Shown piece by piece: positions 17,456-26,549 of a stretch of DNA of 64,000 nt. A program made the position numbers and the translations under genes. This DNA is from Kitasatospora xanthocidica (GTDB lineage: Bacteria; Actinomycetota; Actinomycetes; Streptomycetales; Streptomycetaceae). The first letter of the stretch is position 1. Every line of letters begins with the position of its first letter. Under the pieces are notes generated by a model. The model worked only from the letters and a program-made list of their open reading frames with translations. It had not been told where the DNA came from and did no database searches. The DNA is taken from assembly GCF_014656195.1 (NCBI RefSeq), contig NZ_BNBY01000007.1:62001-126000 (forward strand), written 5' to 3'.

Positions 17456-18135
17456 GGGGACTCGGTGGTGAGGAGGTGCCAGAAGCGGGGGACGAGGGTG
17501 TCGGTGGCGGGAGGCGGGGTGGCGCGGGTGGTGGCGCCCCAGTGGGTGGGGACGTGGTGCTCCTGGTGGAGGGTGGCGAGGACGGCGGCGAGGGTGTCGG
17601 CGGGGGCCGGGACGATCCGGGTGAGGGCGCGGAGGTGGGGCTGCCAGCGGCCGGCGACGCACTGGCGGAGGAGGTGGTCGAGTTCCGCGAGGCGGCCGGT
17701 GGCCGCGACGAGTTCGGGCAGGGTCAGGTCGAGGGTGTCGGCGAGGGCGCGGGTCTGGTCCTCGTCGCCGTCCCACCGGTCGGTCAGTTCGGCCTGCCGG
17801 TAGGCGGCCAGGGTGGTGCCGGTGCGGTCGGCGACGGCGGCCTGGCCGAGTTCGCGGGCGACCCGGTGGTCGCGCAGCCGGACCGGGCGGCCGTCCATCA
17901 GCTGGGCGGCGGGGCACCAGAGGGTGCGGGCGAGGGCGATGAACTCCGGCTCGCTGGGGCGCAGCTCGCCGTTCTCCCAGGCGAGGACGTGGGCGGGCAG
18001 CAGCCGGACGCCGTGCGCGGCCATGCCCTCGGCGACCTGGTCGGGGGTCAGGCCGAGGCCCGCCCGGTGGGCGCGGGCGGCCGCGGGCGAGAACGGCACC
18101 GGGGGCGGGGCGGTGGGGGGCTTTCTGCGGCGCAT
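17452..18135 (-). CDS. XRE-like helix-turn-helix regulator, C-terminus set by the MITE
   Basis: 227 residues. The N-terminal part (FSPAAARAHRAGLGLTPDQV, followed by LPAHVLAWENGELRPSEPEF) is a Cro/C1-type helix-turn-helix. A second HTH-like stretch follows (VADRTGTTLAAYRQAELTDR). The C-terminal third is helical without a recognised domain. The ATG at 18135 was chosen as the first start at the basic MRRRK sequence; the ribosome site is weak. The stop codon TAG is part of the CTAG at the end of the MITE-like element, so the natural C-terminus may have been altered by the insertion. Target genes are unknown. Confidence 0.75.
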   Translation of the reverse strand: MRRRKPPTAPPPVPFSPAAARAHRAGLGLTPDQVAEGMAAHGVRLLPAHVLAWENGELRPSEPEFIALARTLWCPAAQLMDGRPVRLRDHRVARELGQAAVADRTGTTLAAYRQAELTDRWDGDEDQTRALADTLDLTLPELVAATGRLAELDHLLRQCVAGRWQPHLRALTRIVPAPADTLAAVLATLHQEHHVPTHWGATTRATPPPATDTLVPRFWHLLTTESP

Positions 18136-18289
18136 GGCACCGAACGCTAGGCGCGGACCACGGCGCGGCCCCACCGACCGAACGCACGGAATGGCCGGTA
18201 CCGGAGCGGTGCGCCGCTGGGCGATCCCACAGCCCGTCGGCCGGTCTCCCGTGTGACCAACCCCTCCGTGACCTCGGTTGACTCCCGGT

Positions 18290-18475
18290 TCGGGCGCGTG
18301 ATGGGATCCTGGGGCCAATCGGAGGCATGGAGAGGAAGCCGGTGCGAGTCCGGCGCGGTCCCGCCACTGTCACCGGGGAGCACGCTCGGAAACAATCGCC
18401 ACGGCGGGCCGTCAGAAGCCGCTGGAAGGCCCCGGGGGTGCGTCCGACCCGGAAGCCAGGAGACTCTCGCCCCCG
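18290..18475 (+). ncRNA. cobalamin (B12) riboswitch
   Basis: The conserved core is clear: GAGAGGAAGCCGGTGCGAGT and TCCGGCGCGGTCCCGCCACTG at about 18332-18375, and the 3' box GAAGCCAGGAGAC at about 18452-18464. These are the hallmarks of the adenosylcobalamin aptamer. The outer boundaries are approximate. It stands upstream of cbiB-cobQ-chelatase-cobO-cobB and should shut the operon down when cobalamin is plentiful. A small hairpin (CAGGG/CCCTG, about 18487-18502) next to a GAGGA sequence could be the expression platform. Confidence 0.92.
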
Positions 18476-18520
18476 CTACGTCGATCCAGGGCGCGGACCC
18501 TGAGTGAGGACACGCACGCG

Positions 18521-18610
18521 ATGCAGGCTGCCCCGCCCTGTCGGACTCCGAGCGGCCTTCCGCCGTGTTCCTCCTTGTTCTTGTTCTGCTCTCCGTCGTG
18601 CGGCCGATGA
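18521..18610 (+). CDS. possible 29-residue leader ORF coupled to cbiB
   Basis: ATG at 18521, preceded by GTGAGGACA, opens a 29-codon frame. Its TGA (18608-18610) overlaps the ATG of cbiB at 18607 in the classic ATGA arrangement. The peptide is rich in Pro, Ser and Cys (four Cys) and has no known relative. It lies directly behind the riboswitch. If translated it would couple cbiB expression to ribosome entry at the riboswitch-controlled site. Evidence is positional only; it may be chance. Confidence 0.35.
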   Translation: MQAAPPCRTPSGLPPCSSLFLFCSPSCGR

Positions 18611-19575
18611 CCTCTCCGCTGGCCCGCGCCGCCGTGTTCGCGCTGGGCGCCGTCGCGGGCTACGCCGCCGACGCCCGGTTCGCCGATCCGCGCCGGGGCC
18701 ATCCGGTGGCGCTCTTCGGCAGCGCCGCGACCCGGCTGGAGCGGCGGCTGTGGCGGGACGACCGGGCGGCCGGGGCCGGGTACACGGCGCTGTGCGTGGG
18801 CGCGGTCGCGGCGGGCGCGCTCGCCCTGGACCGTACGGTGGGCCGGCGTCCGCTGGGCCGGGCGGCCCTGGCGGCGGCCGCGACCTGGACGGTGCTCGGC
18901 GGCACCTCGCTGACCCGGGAGGCCCGGACGATCGGCCGCTCGCTGGCGGACGGCGACCTGCCGGCCGCCCGGGAGCGGCTGCCGCACCTGTGCGGGCGGG
19001 ACCCGAGCGCGCTGGACGGGCAGCAGATCGCCCGCGCGGTGGTCGAGTCGGTGGCCGAGAACACCGCCGACGCCGTGGTGAACGCGCTGGCCTGGGGCGC
19101 CCTCGCGGGCACGCCCGGCCTGCTGGCGTTTCGCGCGGTGAACACCCTGGACGCCATGGTGGGCCACCGCTCGCCGCGCTACGCCCGGTTCGGCTGGGCC
19201 TCGGCCCGGCTGGACGACGTGGCGGGCTGGCCCGGTGCCCGGCTGACCGCGCTGCTGACGGTGGCCGCCGCCCCGCACCCCCGGACGGCCTGGCGGGTCT
19301 GGCGGCGCGACGGCTCCGCGCACCCGAGCCCGAACGCAGGTCAGGCCGAGTCGGCGTTCGCCGGCGCGGTGGGCGTCCGGCTGGGCGGGACACTGCGGTA
19401 CGGGGAACGGGTGGAGCACCGTCCGGTGCTGGGCGAGGAGCTGCGGCCGGTGACGGTGGACGACATCGAGCGGGCCTGCGCGCTCTCCCGGCGGGTGGGC
19501 GCGCTGGCGCTGGGTACGACGGTCGCGGGGCACGTCCTGCTGCGCGCGCTCCTGGGGAAGAGGGGAAGGGCATGA
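18607..19575 (+). CDS. cbiB: adenosylcobinamide-phosphate synthase (CbiB/CobD)
   Basis: 322 residues from ATG 18607; GTG 18598 or 18565 would add 3 or 14 residues. The family signature near the N-terminus ([18 protein letters not shown]) and the [19 protein letters not shown] and [24 protein letters not shown] segments are present, with several membrane helices. The enzyme attaches the aminopropanol arm to adenosylcobyric acid. Its stop overlaps the start of cobQ (ATGA), whose product is its substrate. Confidence 0.93.
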   Translation: MTSPLARAAVFALGAVAGYAADARFADPRRGHPVALFGSAATRLERRLWRDDRAAGAGYTALCVGAVAAGALALDRTVGRRPLGRAALAAAATWTVLGGTSLTREARTIGRSLADGDLPAARERLPHLCGRDPSALDGQQIARAVVESVAENTADAVVNALAWGALAGTPGLLAFRAVNTLDAMVGHRSPRYARFGWASARLDDVAGWPGARLTALLTVAAAPHPRTAWRVWRRDGSAHPSPNAGQAESAFAGAVGVRLGGTLRYGERVEHRPVLGEELRPVTVDDIERACALSRRVGALALGTTVAGHVLLRALLGKRGRA

Positions 19576-21086
19576 CGAACGCTCTGCTGGTCGCGGGAAC
19601 GACCTCGGACGCGGGCAAGAGCGTGGTGACGGCCGGCATCTGCCGCTGGCTGGCCCGCCAGGGCGTGCGGGTCGCGCCGTTCAAGGCACAGAACATGTCG
19701 CTGAACTCCTTCGTCACCGCCGACGGTGCCGAGATCGGCCGCGCCCAGGCGATGCAGGCCCAGGCCGCCCGGGTGGAGCCGGAGGCGGCGATGAACCCGG
19801 TGCTGCTGAAGCCCGGCGCGGACGGCCGCAGTCAGGTGGTGCTGCTGGGCCGGCCGGTCGCCGAGGTGGGCGCGCTGGACTACCGCGAGCGCAAGCCCGT
19901 CCTGCTGGAGCGCGCGCTGGAGTGCCTGGCCGATCTGCGCGACCGCTACGAGGTGGTGGTCTGCGAGGGCGCGGGCTCACCCGCCGAGATCAACCTGCGC
20001 GACCGGGACATCGCCAACATGGGTCTGGCCACGGCCGCCGGGCTGCCGGTGGTGGTGGTCGGGGACATCGACCGCGGCGGCGTCTTCGCGGCCATGTACG
20101 GGACGCTGGCGCTGCTGTCCGCGGAGGACCAGCGGCACGTGGCGGGCTGGTTCGTCAACAAGTTCCGCGGCGACGCGCGACTTCTGGCGCCCGGACTGGA
20201 CATGCTGCACGAGCTGACCGGCCGTCCGGTGCTGGGTACCCTGCCGATGCTGCCGGGGCTGTGGCTGGACGCCGAGGACTCGCTGGACCTGTCCACCGTG
20301 GTGGACCGGGTGGACGGGCGCGGGCCGCTCGGCGCGGACGTGCTGCGGGTGGCCGTGGTGCGCTTCCCCCGGCTGTCCAACTTCACCGACCTGGACGCGC
20401 TGGCCCAGGAGCCGGGCGTCCTGGTGCGCTGGGCGACCCGGCCGGAGGAGCTGGCCGACGCCGACCTGGTGGTGCTGCCCGGCACCCGGGCCACCGTCGC
20501 CGACCTCGCCTGGCTGCGCGAGCGCGGCCTGGAGCCGGCGCTGAAGGCGCGGGCGGCGGCCGGGCTGCCGGTCCTCGGGGTGTGCGGCGGCTACCAGATG
20601 CTGGCGCGCGGGATCGTCGACGAGGTGGAGTCCAAGGCGGGCACCGTCGACGGGCTCGGCCTGCTGCCGACGCATGTGCGGTTCGGCGTCGAGAAGGTGC
20701 TGGCGCGGCCGGTCGGCGAGGCGTACGGGCAGCGGGTCGAGGGCTACGAGATCCACCACGGGGTGGTGGCGGTGGAGGGCGGCGAACCCTTCCTGGACGG
20801 CTGCCGGGTGGGCTCGGTCTGGGGCACGACCTGGCACGGCGCGCTGGAGAACGACGGCTTCCGCCGCGAACTCCTGCGCGAGGTCGCCGCGTTGGCGGGC
20901 CGGGCGTTCGTCCCGGCGCCGGACACCTGCTTCGCCGCGGCCCGCGAGGCCCGGCTGGACCGGCTGGGCGACCTGATCGAGGAGCACGCGGACACCGACG
21001 CGCTGTGGAAGCTGATCGAGGGCGGGGTGCCGGCGGCCGGATCGCTGCCGTTCCTGCCGCCCGGGGCACCTGGGAGTGACGCATGA
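19572..21086 (+). CDS. cobQ: cobyric acid synthase
   Basis: 504 residues. The N-terminal synthetase domain has a P-loop-like [13 protein letters not shown] motif followed by [13 protein letters not shown]. The C-terminal glutaminase domain has the nucleophile Cys in GVCGGYQM and the His region GYEIHHG. It amidates the four remaining side chains b, d, e and g of adenosylcobyrinic acid a,c-diamide. The start at 19572 overlaps the cbiB stop and has GGGGAAGGG in front. A 127-base spacer containing direct repeats separates it from the chelatase gene. Confidence 0.96.
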   Translation: MTNALLVAGTTSDAGKSVVTAGICRWLARQGVRVAPFKAQNMSLNSFVTADGAEIGRAQAMQAQAARVEPEAAMNPVLLKPGADGRSQVVLLGRPVAEVGALDYRERKPVLLERALECLADLRDRYEVVVCEGAGSPAEINLRDRDIANMGLATAAGLPVVVVGDIDRGGVFAAMYGTLALLSAEDQRHVAGWFVNKFRGDARLLAPGLDMLHELTGRPVLGTLPMLPGLWLDAEDSLDLSTVVDRVDGRGPLGADVLRVAVVRFPRLSNFTDLDALAQEPGVLVRWATRPEELADADLVVLPGTRATVADLAWLRERGLEPALKARAAAGLPVLGVCGGYQMLARGIVDEVESKAGTVDGLGLLPTHVRFGVEKVLARPVGEAYGQRVEGYEIHHGVVAVEGGEPFLDGCRVGSVWGTTWHGALENDGFRRELLREVAALAGRAFVPAPDTCFAAAREARLDRLGDLIEEHADTDALWKLIEGGVPAAGSLPFLPPGAPGSDA

Positions 21087-21105
21087 GCCTGGTAGGACCA
21101 CAGGG

Positions 21106-21188
21106 CCGGGTTCGCACGAGCCCGGGACGACCGCAGGGCCGAGAAGGCATGAGCCGGGTTCGCACGAGCCCAGGACGACCGCAGGACC
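21106..21188 (+). repeat. two direct 35-bp repeats between cobQ and the chelatase gene
   Basis: The sequence at 21106-21140 recurs at 21154-21188 with two mismatches, period 48 bases, each copy containing GGGTTCGCACGAGCCC. The spacer stays open in the frame of the downstream gene, where it would read as repeated HEPG-type peptides. The well-placed AGGAG before ATG 21214 argues that it is not translated. Confidence 0.7.
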
Positions 21189-21213
21189 GGGCACGACAGG
21201 AGTGGGGTACGGC

Positions 21214-23328
21214 ATGAGTGACGTCCGCTATCCGTTCACCGCGATCGTCGGCATGGCCGACCTGCGGCTCGGGCTGCTGCTGAACGCGGTCTCCCCGGCC
21301 GTGGGCGGCGTGCTGGTGCGGGGCGAGAAGGGCACCGCGAAGTCCACCATGGTGCGCGCGCTGGCCGGCCTGCTGCCGTCCATCGCCACCGTGGACGGCT
21401 GCCGCTTCGCCTGCGACCCGGCCACGCCCGACCCGCAGTGCCCGGACGGGCCGCACGCCTCCGCCACGAGCAGTGAACACCCGTCCCAGCTGGTCGAGTT
21501 GCCGGTCGGCGTGGCCGAGGACCGGATCGTCGGCTCGCTCGACCTGGAGCGCGCGCTGGCCGAGGGCGTCAAGGCGTACGAGCCCGGTCTGCTCGCCAAG
21601 GCGCACCGCGGCGTGCTCTACATCGACGAGGTCAACCTGCTCCAGGACCACGTGGTGGACCTGCTGCTGGACGCCGCCGCGATGGGCCGCTCGTACGTCG
21701 AGCGCGAGGGTGTGTCGGTGCGGCACGCGGCCCGGTTCCTGCTGGTCGGCACGATGAACCCGGAGGAGGGCGAGCTGCGGCCGCAGCTGCTCGACCGGTT
21801 CGGCCTGACCGTCGAGATCGCCGCCACCCGGGACCCGGCCGAGCGCGCCGAGGTGGTGCGGCGGCGGCTCGCGTACGACGCGGACCCGGCCGGCTTCGCC
21901 GCGCGGTTCGCCGAGGACGAGCGGACGCTCGCCGAACGCATCACGGCCGCACGGGAGTTGCTGCCCAAGGTCGAGCTGACCGAGGTGGCGCTGCGTCAGA
22001 TCACCGCCGTCTGCGCCGCGTTCGAGGTGGACGGCCTGCGCGCGGACATCGTGATGGCCCGCACCGCCGTCGCGCTCGCCGCCTGGGACGGCCGCACCGA
22101 GGTGCAGGAGGAGGACGTCCGCCAGGCCGCCAGGCTGGCCCTGCCGCACCGGCGCCGCCGCAACCCCTTCGACGCGCCGGGGCTGGACGAGGAGCAGCTG
22201 GAGCGCACGCTGGAGGAGCACGCGCAGCAGGACGACCCCGAGCCCGACCCGGAGCCCGAGGGTGACGGAGGCGGCGACGGCGGCGACCAGGGACCCGACG
22301 GGGACGGCGACGGCCCCGGCGACGGCGGCGGCCCGAACGGCGGCGGCGCTCCCGAGCCGTCCGACGGCGGCGCCCCGGAGGCGACCACCGCGGACACCGA
22401 CGCCACCGGCGACCAGCCGCAGCAGCCCGTCCCGGCCCAACACCCAGCCCCCGCGCGGGAGTCGGCGCCGGTCGCGGCCGGGGACCCGTACCGGACCAGG
22501 CTGTTCACCGTCCGCGGCACCGGCCACGGCGCCCAGGGCCGCCGCTCCCCCGCCGAGACCACCGGCGGACACACCATCCGCTCCCGCCGCCCGCAGGGCG
22601 CGCTCGGCCGGCTGCACCTGACCGCGACCCTGCAGGCCGCCGCGCCGCACCAGGTGGCGCGCGGGCGCGGCGGCCGGGCGCTGGTGCTGCAGAAGGACGA
22701 CTTCCGCGAACAGGTCCGCCAGGGACGGGAGTCCAACCTGGTGCTGTTCGTCGTCGACGCCTCCGGCTCGATGGCCGCCCGGCAGCGGATGACCGCCGTC
22801 AAGGGCGCAGTGCTGTCCCTGCTGATGGACGCCTACCAGCGGCGCGACAAGATCGGCATGATCACCTTCCGCGGCGCCGGCGCCGAGCTGGCGCTGCCGC
22901 CCACCTCCTCGGTCGAGGTCGGAGCGGCCCGGCTGGAGTCGCTGCCCACCGGCGGGCGGACCCCGCTGGCCGAGGGCCTGCTGCGCGCCCACGAGGTGCT
23001 GCGGGTCGAGCGGCTGCGCGACCCGAACCGGCGCCCGCTGCTGGTCGTGGTGACCGACGGCCGGGCCACCGGCGGCCGGGACGCGCTCGCCCGCTCCCAG
23101 CGCGCGGCCGCGCTGTTCGCGGCGCAGGGCACCGCGAGCGTGGTGCTGGACTGCGAGTCCGGCCCGGTCCGGCTCGGCCTGGCCCACACCCTGGCCGGCC
23201 TGCTCGGCGGCACCTCCGTCAGCCTGGACGAGCTGCGCGCCGAGGGCGTCGCCTCGCTCGTCCGTGAGAACCGTCCCGCGGCCGGCCGCGGCGACGTCCG
23301 TGCGACCACTATCCGAAAGGCGGCCTGA
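21214..23328 (+). CDS. putative cobalt/magnesium chelatase (AAA + VWA fusion, ChlI-ChlD type)
   Basis: 704 residues. An N-terminal AAA ATPase domain has a Walker A motif GEKGTAKST from residue 38 and GVLYIDEVNLL as Walker B. It is joined by a long acidic Gly/Pro/Asp-rich linker (about residues 335-430) to a VWA domain with the metal-ion-dependent adhesion site D515-A-S517-G-S519. It is the motor that works with a large CobN-type subunit to insert cobalt into hydrogenobyrinic acid diamide. No cobN lies in this window, so the large subunit must be elsewhere. The ATG at 21214 follows AGGAGTGGGG. cobO starts four bases after the stop. Confidence 0.9.
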   Translation: MSDVRYPFTAIVGMADLRLGLLLNAVSPAVGGVLVRGEKGTAKSTMVRALAGLLPSIATVDGCRFACDPATPDPQCPDGPHASATSSEHPSQLVELPVGVAEDRIVGSLDLERALAEGVKAYEPGLLAKAHRGVLYIDEVNLLQDHVVDLLLDAAAMGRSYVEREGVSVRHAARFLLVGTMNPEEGELRPQLLDRFGLTVEIAATRDPAERAEVVRRRLAYDADPAGFAARFAEDERTLAERITAARELLPKVELTEVALRQITAVCAAFEVDGLRADIVMARTAVALAAWDGRTEVQEEDVRQAARLALPHRRRRNPFDAPGLDEEQLERTLEEHAQQDDPEPDPEPEGDGGGDGGDQGPDGDGDGPGDGGGPNGGGAPEPSDGGAPEATTADTDATGDQPQQPVPAQHPAPARESAPVAAGDPYRTRLFTVRGTGHGAQGRRSPAETTGGHTIRSRRPQGALGRLHLTATLQAAAPHQVARGRGGRALVLQKDDFREQVRQGRESNLVLFVVDASGSMAARQRMTAVKGAVLSLLMDAYQRRDKIGMITFRGAGAELALPPTSSVEVGAARLESLPTGGRTPLAEGLLRAHEVLRVERLRDPNRRPLLVVVTDGRATGGRDALARSQRAAALFAAQGTASVVLDCESGPVRLGLAHTLAGLLGGTSVSLDELRAEGVASLVRENRPAAGRGDVRATTIRKAA

Positions 23329-23331
23329 CCC

Positions 23332-23937
23332 ATGCCCAAGGGCGTCCCCGAGAGCGTTCCCGACGACGGCCTGACCACCCGGCAGCGCCGTACGCAGCCG
23401 ATCACCGCCGTGCACACCGGCCCCGGCAAGGGCAAGTCCACGGCCGCGTTCGGCATGGCGCTGCGGGCCTGGAACCAGGGCTGGCCGGTCGGGGTGTTCC
23501 AGTTCGTGAAGTCCGCCAAGTGGAAGGTCGGCGAGGAGAACGCGCTGCGCGTGCTCGGCGCCTCCGGCGAGGGCGGCACGGTCGACTGGCACAAGATGGG
23601 CTCCGGCTGGTCCTGGATCCAGCGCACCGCCGAGCAGGAGATGACCAGCGAGGAAGCCGCCAAGGAGGGCTGGGAGCAGGTCAAGCGCGACCTCGCCGCC
23701 GAGACCTACCGCTTCTACGTGCTCGACGAGTTCACCTACCCGATGCACTGGGGGTGGATCGACGCGGACGAGGTGGTGGCCGTGCTCAAGGACCGCCCGG
23801 GCAGCCAGCACGTCGTGATCACCGGCCGGTACGCGCCCGAGGCGCTGACCGGCTTCGCCGACCTGGTCACCGAGATGACCAAGGTCAAGCACCCCATGGA
23901 CGCCGGCCGCAAGGGCCAGCGCGGTATCGAGTGGTAG
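23332..23937 (+). CDS. cobO: cob(I)yrinic acid a,c-diamide adenosyltransferase
   Basis: 201 residues, normal for CobO/BtuR. The nucleotide-binding loop HTGPGKGKSTAAFG is near residue 25 and VLDEFTYPMHWGWID matches the family. It transfers the 5'-deoxyadenosyl group from ATP to cob(I)yrinic acid a,c-diamide. It starts immediately after the chelatase gene and precedes cobB by 16 bases. Confidence 0.96.
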   Translation: MPKGVPESVPDDGLTTRQRRTQPITAVHTGPGKGKSTAAFGMALRAWNQGWPVGVFQFVKSAKWKVGEENALRVLGASGEGGTVDWHKMGSGWSWIQRTAEQEMTSEEAAKEGWEQVKRDLAAETYRFYVLDEFTYPMHWGWIDADEVVAVLKDRPGSQHVVITGRYAPEALTGFADLVTEMTKVKHPMDAGRKGQRGIEW

Positions 23938-23953
23938 AGCGAGCGGCAGACCG

Positions 23954-25369
23954 TTGAGCACCATCTCCAGCACCGCGGCGCGCACCGCGGCCGCCCGCAC
24001 CGCCGTCCCCCGGCTCGTCATCGCCGCGCCCTCCTCCGGCGCCGGCAAGACCACCGTCGCCACCGGCCTGATCGCGGCGCTCGCCGCGCGCGGGCTGGCG
24101 GTGTCACCGCACAAGGTCGGCCCGGACTACATCGACCCGGGCTACCACGCGCTCGCCGCCGGGCGCCCGGGCCGCAACCTGGACGCCTTCATGTGCGGCC
24201 CCGAGCGGATCGCCCCGCTGTTCCTGCACGGCGCGGCCGGGGCGGACGTCGCGGTGGTCGAGGGCGTCATGGGCCTGTTCGACGGGGCTTCCGGGCGCGG
24301 GGAACTGGCGTCCACGGCGCACGTCGCCAAGCTGCTGCGGGCGCCGGTGGTCCTGGTGGTCGACGGCTCCTCGCAGTCCCGCTCGGTGGCCGCGCTGGTG
24401 CACGGCTTCGCCTCCTGGGACCCGGAGGTGCGGCTCGCCGGGGTGATCCTCAACCGGGTCGCCTCCGACCGGCACGAGCAGCTGCTGCGCGAGGCCCTGG
24501 AGGAGGGGTCCGGCGTGCCGGTGCTGGGGGCGCTGCGCCGCTCGGCCGCGGTCGCCACGCCGTCCCGCCACCTCGGGCTGATCCCGGCGGTGGAGCGCTC
24601 GGCGGAGGCGCTGAAGGCGGTCGCCGACATGGGCGACCTGGTCGCCTCCTCCGTCGACCTGGACGCCCTACTGGAACTCGCCCGCACGGCACCCGAGTTG
24701 AACGCCGAGCCGTGGGACCCGTCGGCCGAGGTCACCCCGGTCGCCGGACGGCCGCGGATCGCGGTGGCGGGCGGCGCCGCGTTCTCCTTCTCGTACGCGG
24801 AGAACGCCGAACTGCTCGGCGCGGCAGGGGCGGAGGTCGCCCCCTTCGACCCGCTGCACGCCTCGGAGCTGCCGGAGGGAACGGCCGGGCTGGTCATCGG
24901 CGGCGGCTTCCCCGAGCTGTACGTCCGGGAGTTGAGCGGGAACGCCGAACTGCGCTCGGCCATCGCCGCGTTCGCCGCCGCCGGCGGGCCGGTCGCCGCC
25001 GAATGCGCCGGACTGCTGTACCTGGGGCGGGAGTTGGACGGCCTGCCGATGTGCGGGGTACTGGACACCGACGCCCGGATGACCGAACGCCTCACCCTCG
25101 GCTACCGGGAGGCCGTCGCCCTGCACGACTCGCCGCTCGCCCCGGCCGGCACCCGGCTGCGCGGACACGAGTTCCACCGCACGGTCTGCGAACCGGGCGC
25201 CGGCGAACACCCCGCCTGGGGCTGGCGCCTGCCGACCGGCGCGCACACCGAGGGCTTCGCCGCGGGCAACGTCCACGCCTCGTACCTGCACCTGCACTGG
25301 GCGGGGGCGCCGGGCCTGGCCGCCACCTTCACGGCCGCGGCGGCGGCGTACGACGGCGGCGCTTCGTAG
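23954..25369 (+). CDS. cobB: cobyrinic acid / hydrogenobyrinic acid a,c-diamide synthase
   Basis: 471 residues starting at TTG 23954, the first start after cobO; the ribosome site is weak. The N-terminal domain has the P-loop APSSGAGKTTVATG and KVGPDYIDPGYH. The C-terminal class I glutaminase has its Cys in AECAGLLYLG and ends with HASYLHLHW. It amidates the a and c side chains with glutamine and ATP. It is the last cobalamin gene of this block. Confidence 0.95.
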   Translation: MSTISSTAARTAAARTAVPRLVIAAPSSGAGKTTVATGLIAALAARGLAVSPHKVGPDYIDPGYHALAAGRPGRNLDAFMCGPERIAPLFLHGAAGADVAVVEGVMGLFDGASGRGELASTAHVAKLLRAPVVLVVDGSSQSRSVAALVHGFASWDPEVRLAGVILNRVASDRHEQLLREALEEGSGVPVLGALRRSAAVATPSRHLGLIPAVERSAEALKAVADMGDLVASSVDLDALLELARTAPELNAEPWDPSAEVTPVAGRPRIAVAGGAAFSFSYAENAELLGAAGAEVAPFDPLHASELPEGTAGLVIGGGFPELYVRELSGNAELRSAIAAFAAAGGPVAAECAGLLYLGRELDGLPMCGVLDTDARMTERLTLGYREAVALHDSPLAPAGTRLRGHEFHRTVCEPGAGEHPAWGWRLPTGAHTEGFAAGNVHASYLHLHWAGAPGLAATFTAAAAAYDGGAS

Positions 25370-25378
25370 GATGCCCGC

Positions 25379-25921
25379 ATGCATGTGATCGTCCTCAACG
25401 GAGGCTCCAGCTCCGGCAAGTCGAGCATCGCCCGGCGCTTGCAGGAACGGCTGCCGCAGCCGTGGCTGCACCTTGGCGCGGACACCATGGTCGACGCGCT
25501 GCCACCGTGGCTGCTCGGCGGCGCCGAGGGCATCGGCGGCCTGACCGACGGGGACGGCACGGTCGAGGTCGGACCGGCCTTCGCCGAACTGGACGCCGCC
25601 TGGACGGCCGGGGTGGCCGCGATGGCCCGGGCCGGCGCCCGGATCGTGGTGGACGAGGTCTTCCTCGGCACCACCGCCTCGCAGGCCCGCTGGCGCGCGG
25701 CACTGGACGGCCTGGACGTGCTCTGGGTCGGCGTGCGCTGCGACCCGGCGGTGGCCGCCGCCCGGGAGGCCGCGCGCGGCGACCGGGTCGCCGGGATGGC
25801 CGCCGCGCAGGCGGAGGCGGTGCACCAGGGGGTCGTGTACGACCTGGTCGTCGACACCTCGCGGGCCTCGGTGGACGACTGCGCCGACGCGGTCCTCGCG
25901 CGCCTGGCCGCGACCCGATGA
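25379..25921 (+). CDS. chloramphenicol 3-O-phosphotransferase-like kinase
   Basis: 180 residues, very close in length and pattern to the Streptomyces venezuelae chloramphenicol phosphotransferase. Features are the P-loop GGSSSGKSS (residues 8-16), the probable catalytic Asp35 in LGADTMVDALPPW, and the conserved blocks VDEVFLG, LDVLWVGVRCD and ARGDRVAGMAA. The family phosphorylates the primary hydroxyl of chloramphenicol with ATP, inactivating it. Whether this protein acts on chloramphenicol or another hydroxyl compound cannot be told. It starts nine bases after cobB and may be co-transcribed by read-through. Confidence 0.85.
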   Translation: MHVIVLNGGSSSGKSSIARRLQERLPQPWLHLGADTMVDALPPWLLGGAEGIGGLTDGDGTVEVGPAFAELDAAWTAGVAAMARAGARIVVDEVFLGTTASQARWRAALDGLDVLWVGVRCDPAVAAAREAARGDRVAGMAAAQAEAVHQGVVYDLVVDTSRASVDDCADAVLARLAATR

Positions 25922-25997
25922 GCCCCGCGCGGGCGGCCGGTTGCGGTTGACTGTCCGGGGACATCCCCTTCCGACCCCTTGTGACGGAGGCACGCCC

Positions 25998-26474
25998 ATG
26001 GCCAGGCAGTACGAGTACACCGCCGAGATCGTCTGGACCGGCAACCGGGGCACCGGCACCAGCGACTACCGCGCCTACGCCCGCGACGTCGAGGTGTCCG
26101 CCGAGGGCCTGCCGGACATCCCCGGCTCCGCCGACCCCGCCTTCCGCGGCGACCCGGCCCGTTGGAACCCGGAACAGCTGCTGCTGGTCTCGCTCTCCCA
26201 GTGCCACCTGCTGTCGTACCTGCACCAGTGCGCCGTCAACGGCGTCGTGGTGACCTCGTACGTCGACCGCCCGGCCGGCACCATGCCGGTGACCCCGGAG
26301 GGCGTGCGCTTCACCTCGGTGGTGCTGCACCCTCGGGTCGAGGTCGCCGAGCCGGGGATGGTGGAGCAGGCGCTCGCCCTGCACGCGGCGGCGAACCGGG
26401 GCTGTTTCATCGCCAACTCGGTGAACTTCCCGGTGCGCCACGAGGCCGAGGTGACGGTGGGAGTCGCGAGCTGA
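25998..26474 (+). CDS. OsmC-family protein
   Basis: 158 residues. The start at 25998 is fixed by GGAGG eight bases upstream. The fold signature (NPEQLLLVSLSQCHLLSYL, then ANRGCFIANSVNFPV) contains the two family cysteines, Cys69 and Cys136, which reduce organic hydroperoxides with a thiol donor. It may protect against peroxides; other OsmC-like proteins have unknown substrates. It is followed by a long hairpin shared with the convergent TetR gene. Confidence 0.88.
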   Translation: MARQYEYTAEIVWTGNRGTGTSDYRAYARDVEVSAEGLPDIPGSADPAFRGDPARWNPEQLLLVSLSQCHLLSYLHQCAVNGVVVTSYVDRPAGTMPVTPEGVRFTSVVLHPRVEVAEPGMVEQALALHAAANRGCFIANSVNFPVRHEAEVTVGVAS

Positions 26475-26492
26475 CGGGCGCGGCGAGGCCGC

Positions 26493-26549
26493 GGGCCCGT
26501 CTTCGAACCCCCGGCGTCGCCCCGCAGGCGGGGGCTCGAAGACGGGCCC
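26493..26549. terminator. bidirectional terminator between osmC-like and tetR genes
   Basis: The 14-base arms 26493-26506 and 26536-26549 pair perfectly, and an inner CCCCCG/CGGGGG stem extends them after one mismatch. The right arm touches the stop codon of the convergent TetR gene. Confidence 0.85.

Noticed and set aside
21076..21213. Upstream extension of the chelatase gene giving HEPG-type repeats
   Set aside because: ATG 21214 has a well-placed AGGAG and matches the family N-terminus; the extension is just the translated direct repeat.
20383..24114. Very long minus-strand open frame (over 1200 codons) opposite the cobalamin genes
   Set aside because: Stops are rare on the antisense of high-G+C genes. 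The plus strand encodes well-known enzymes with correct motifs, and the antisense product is His/Gly/Leu low complexity.
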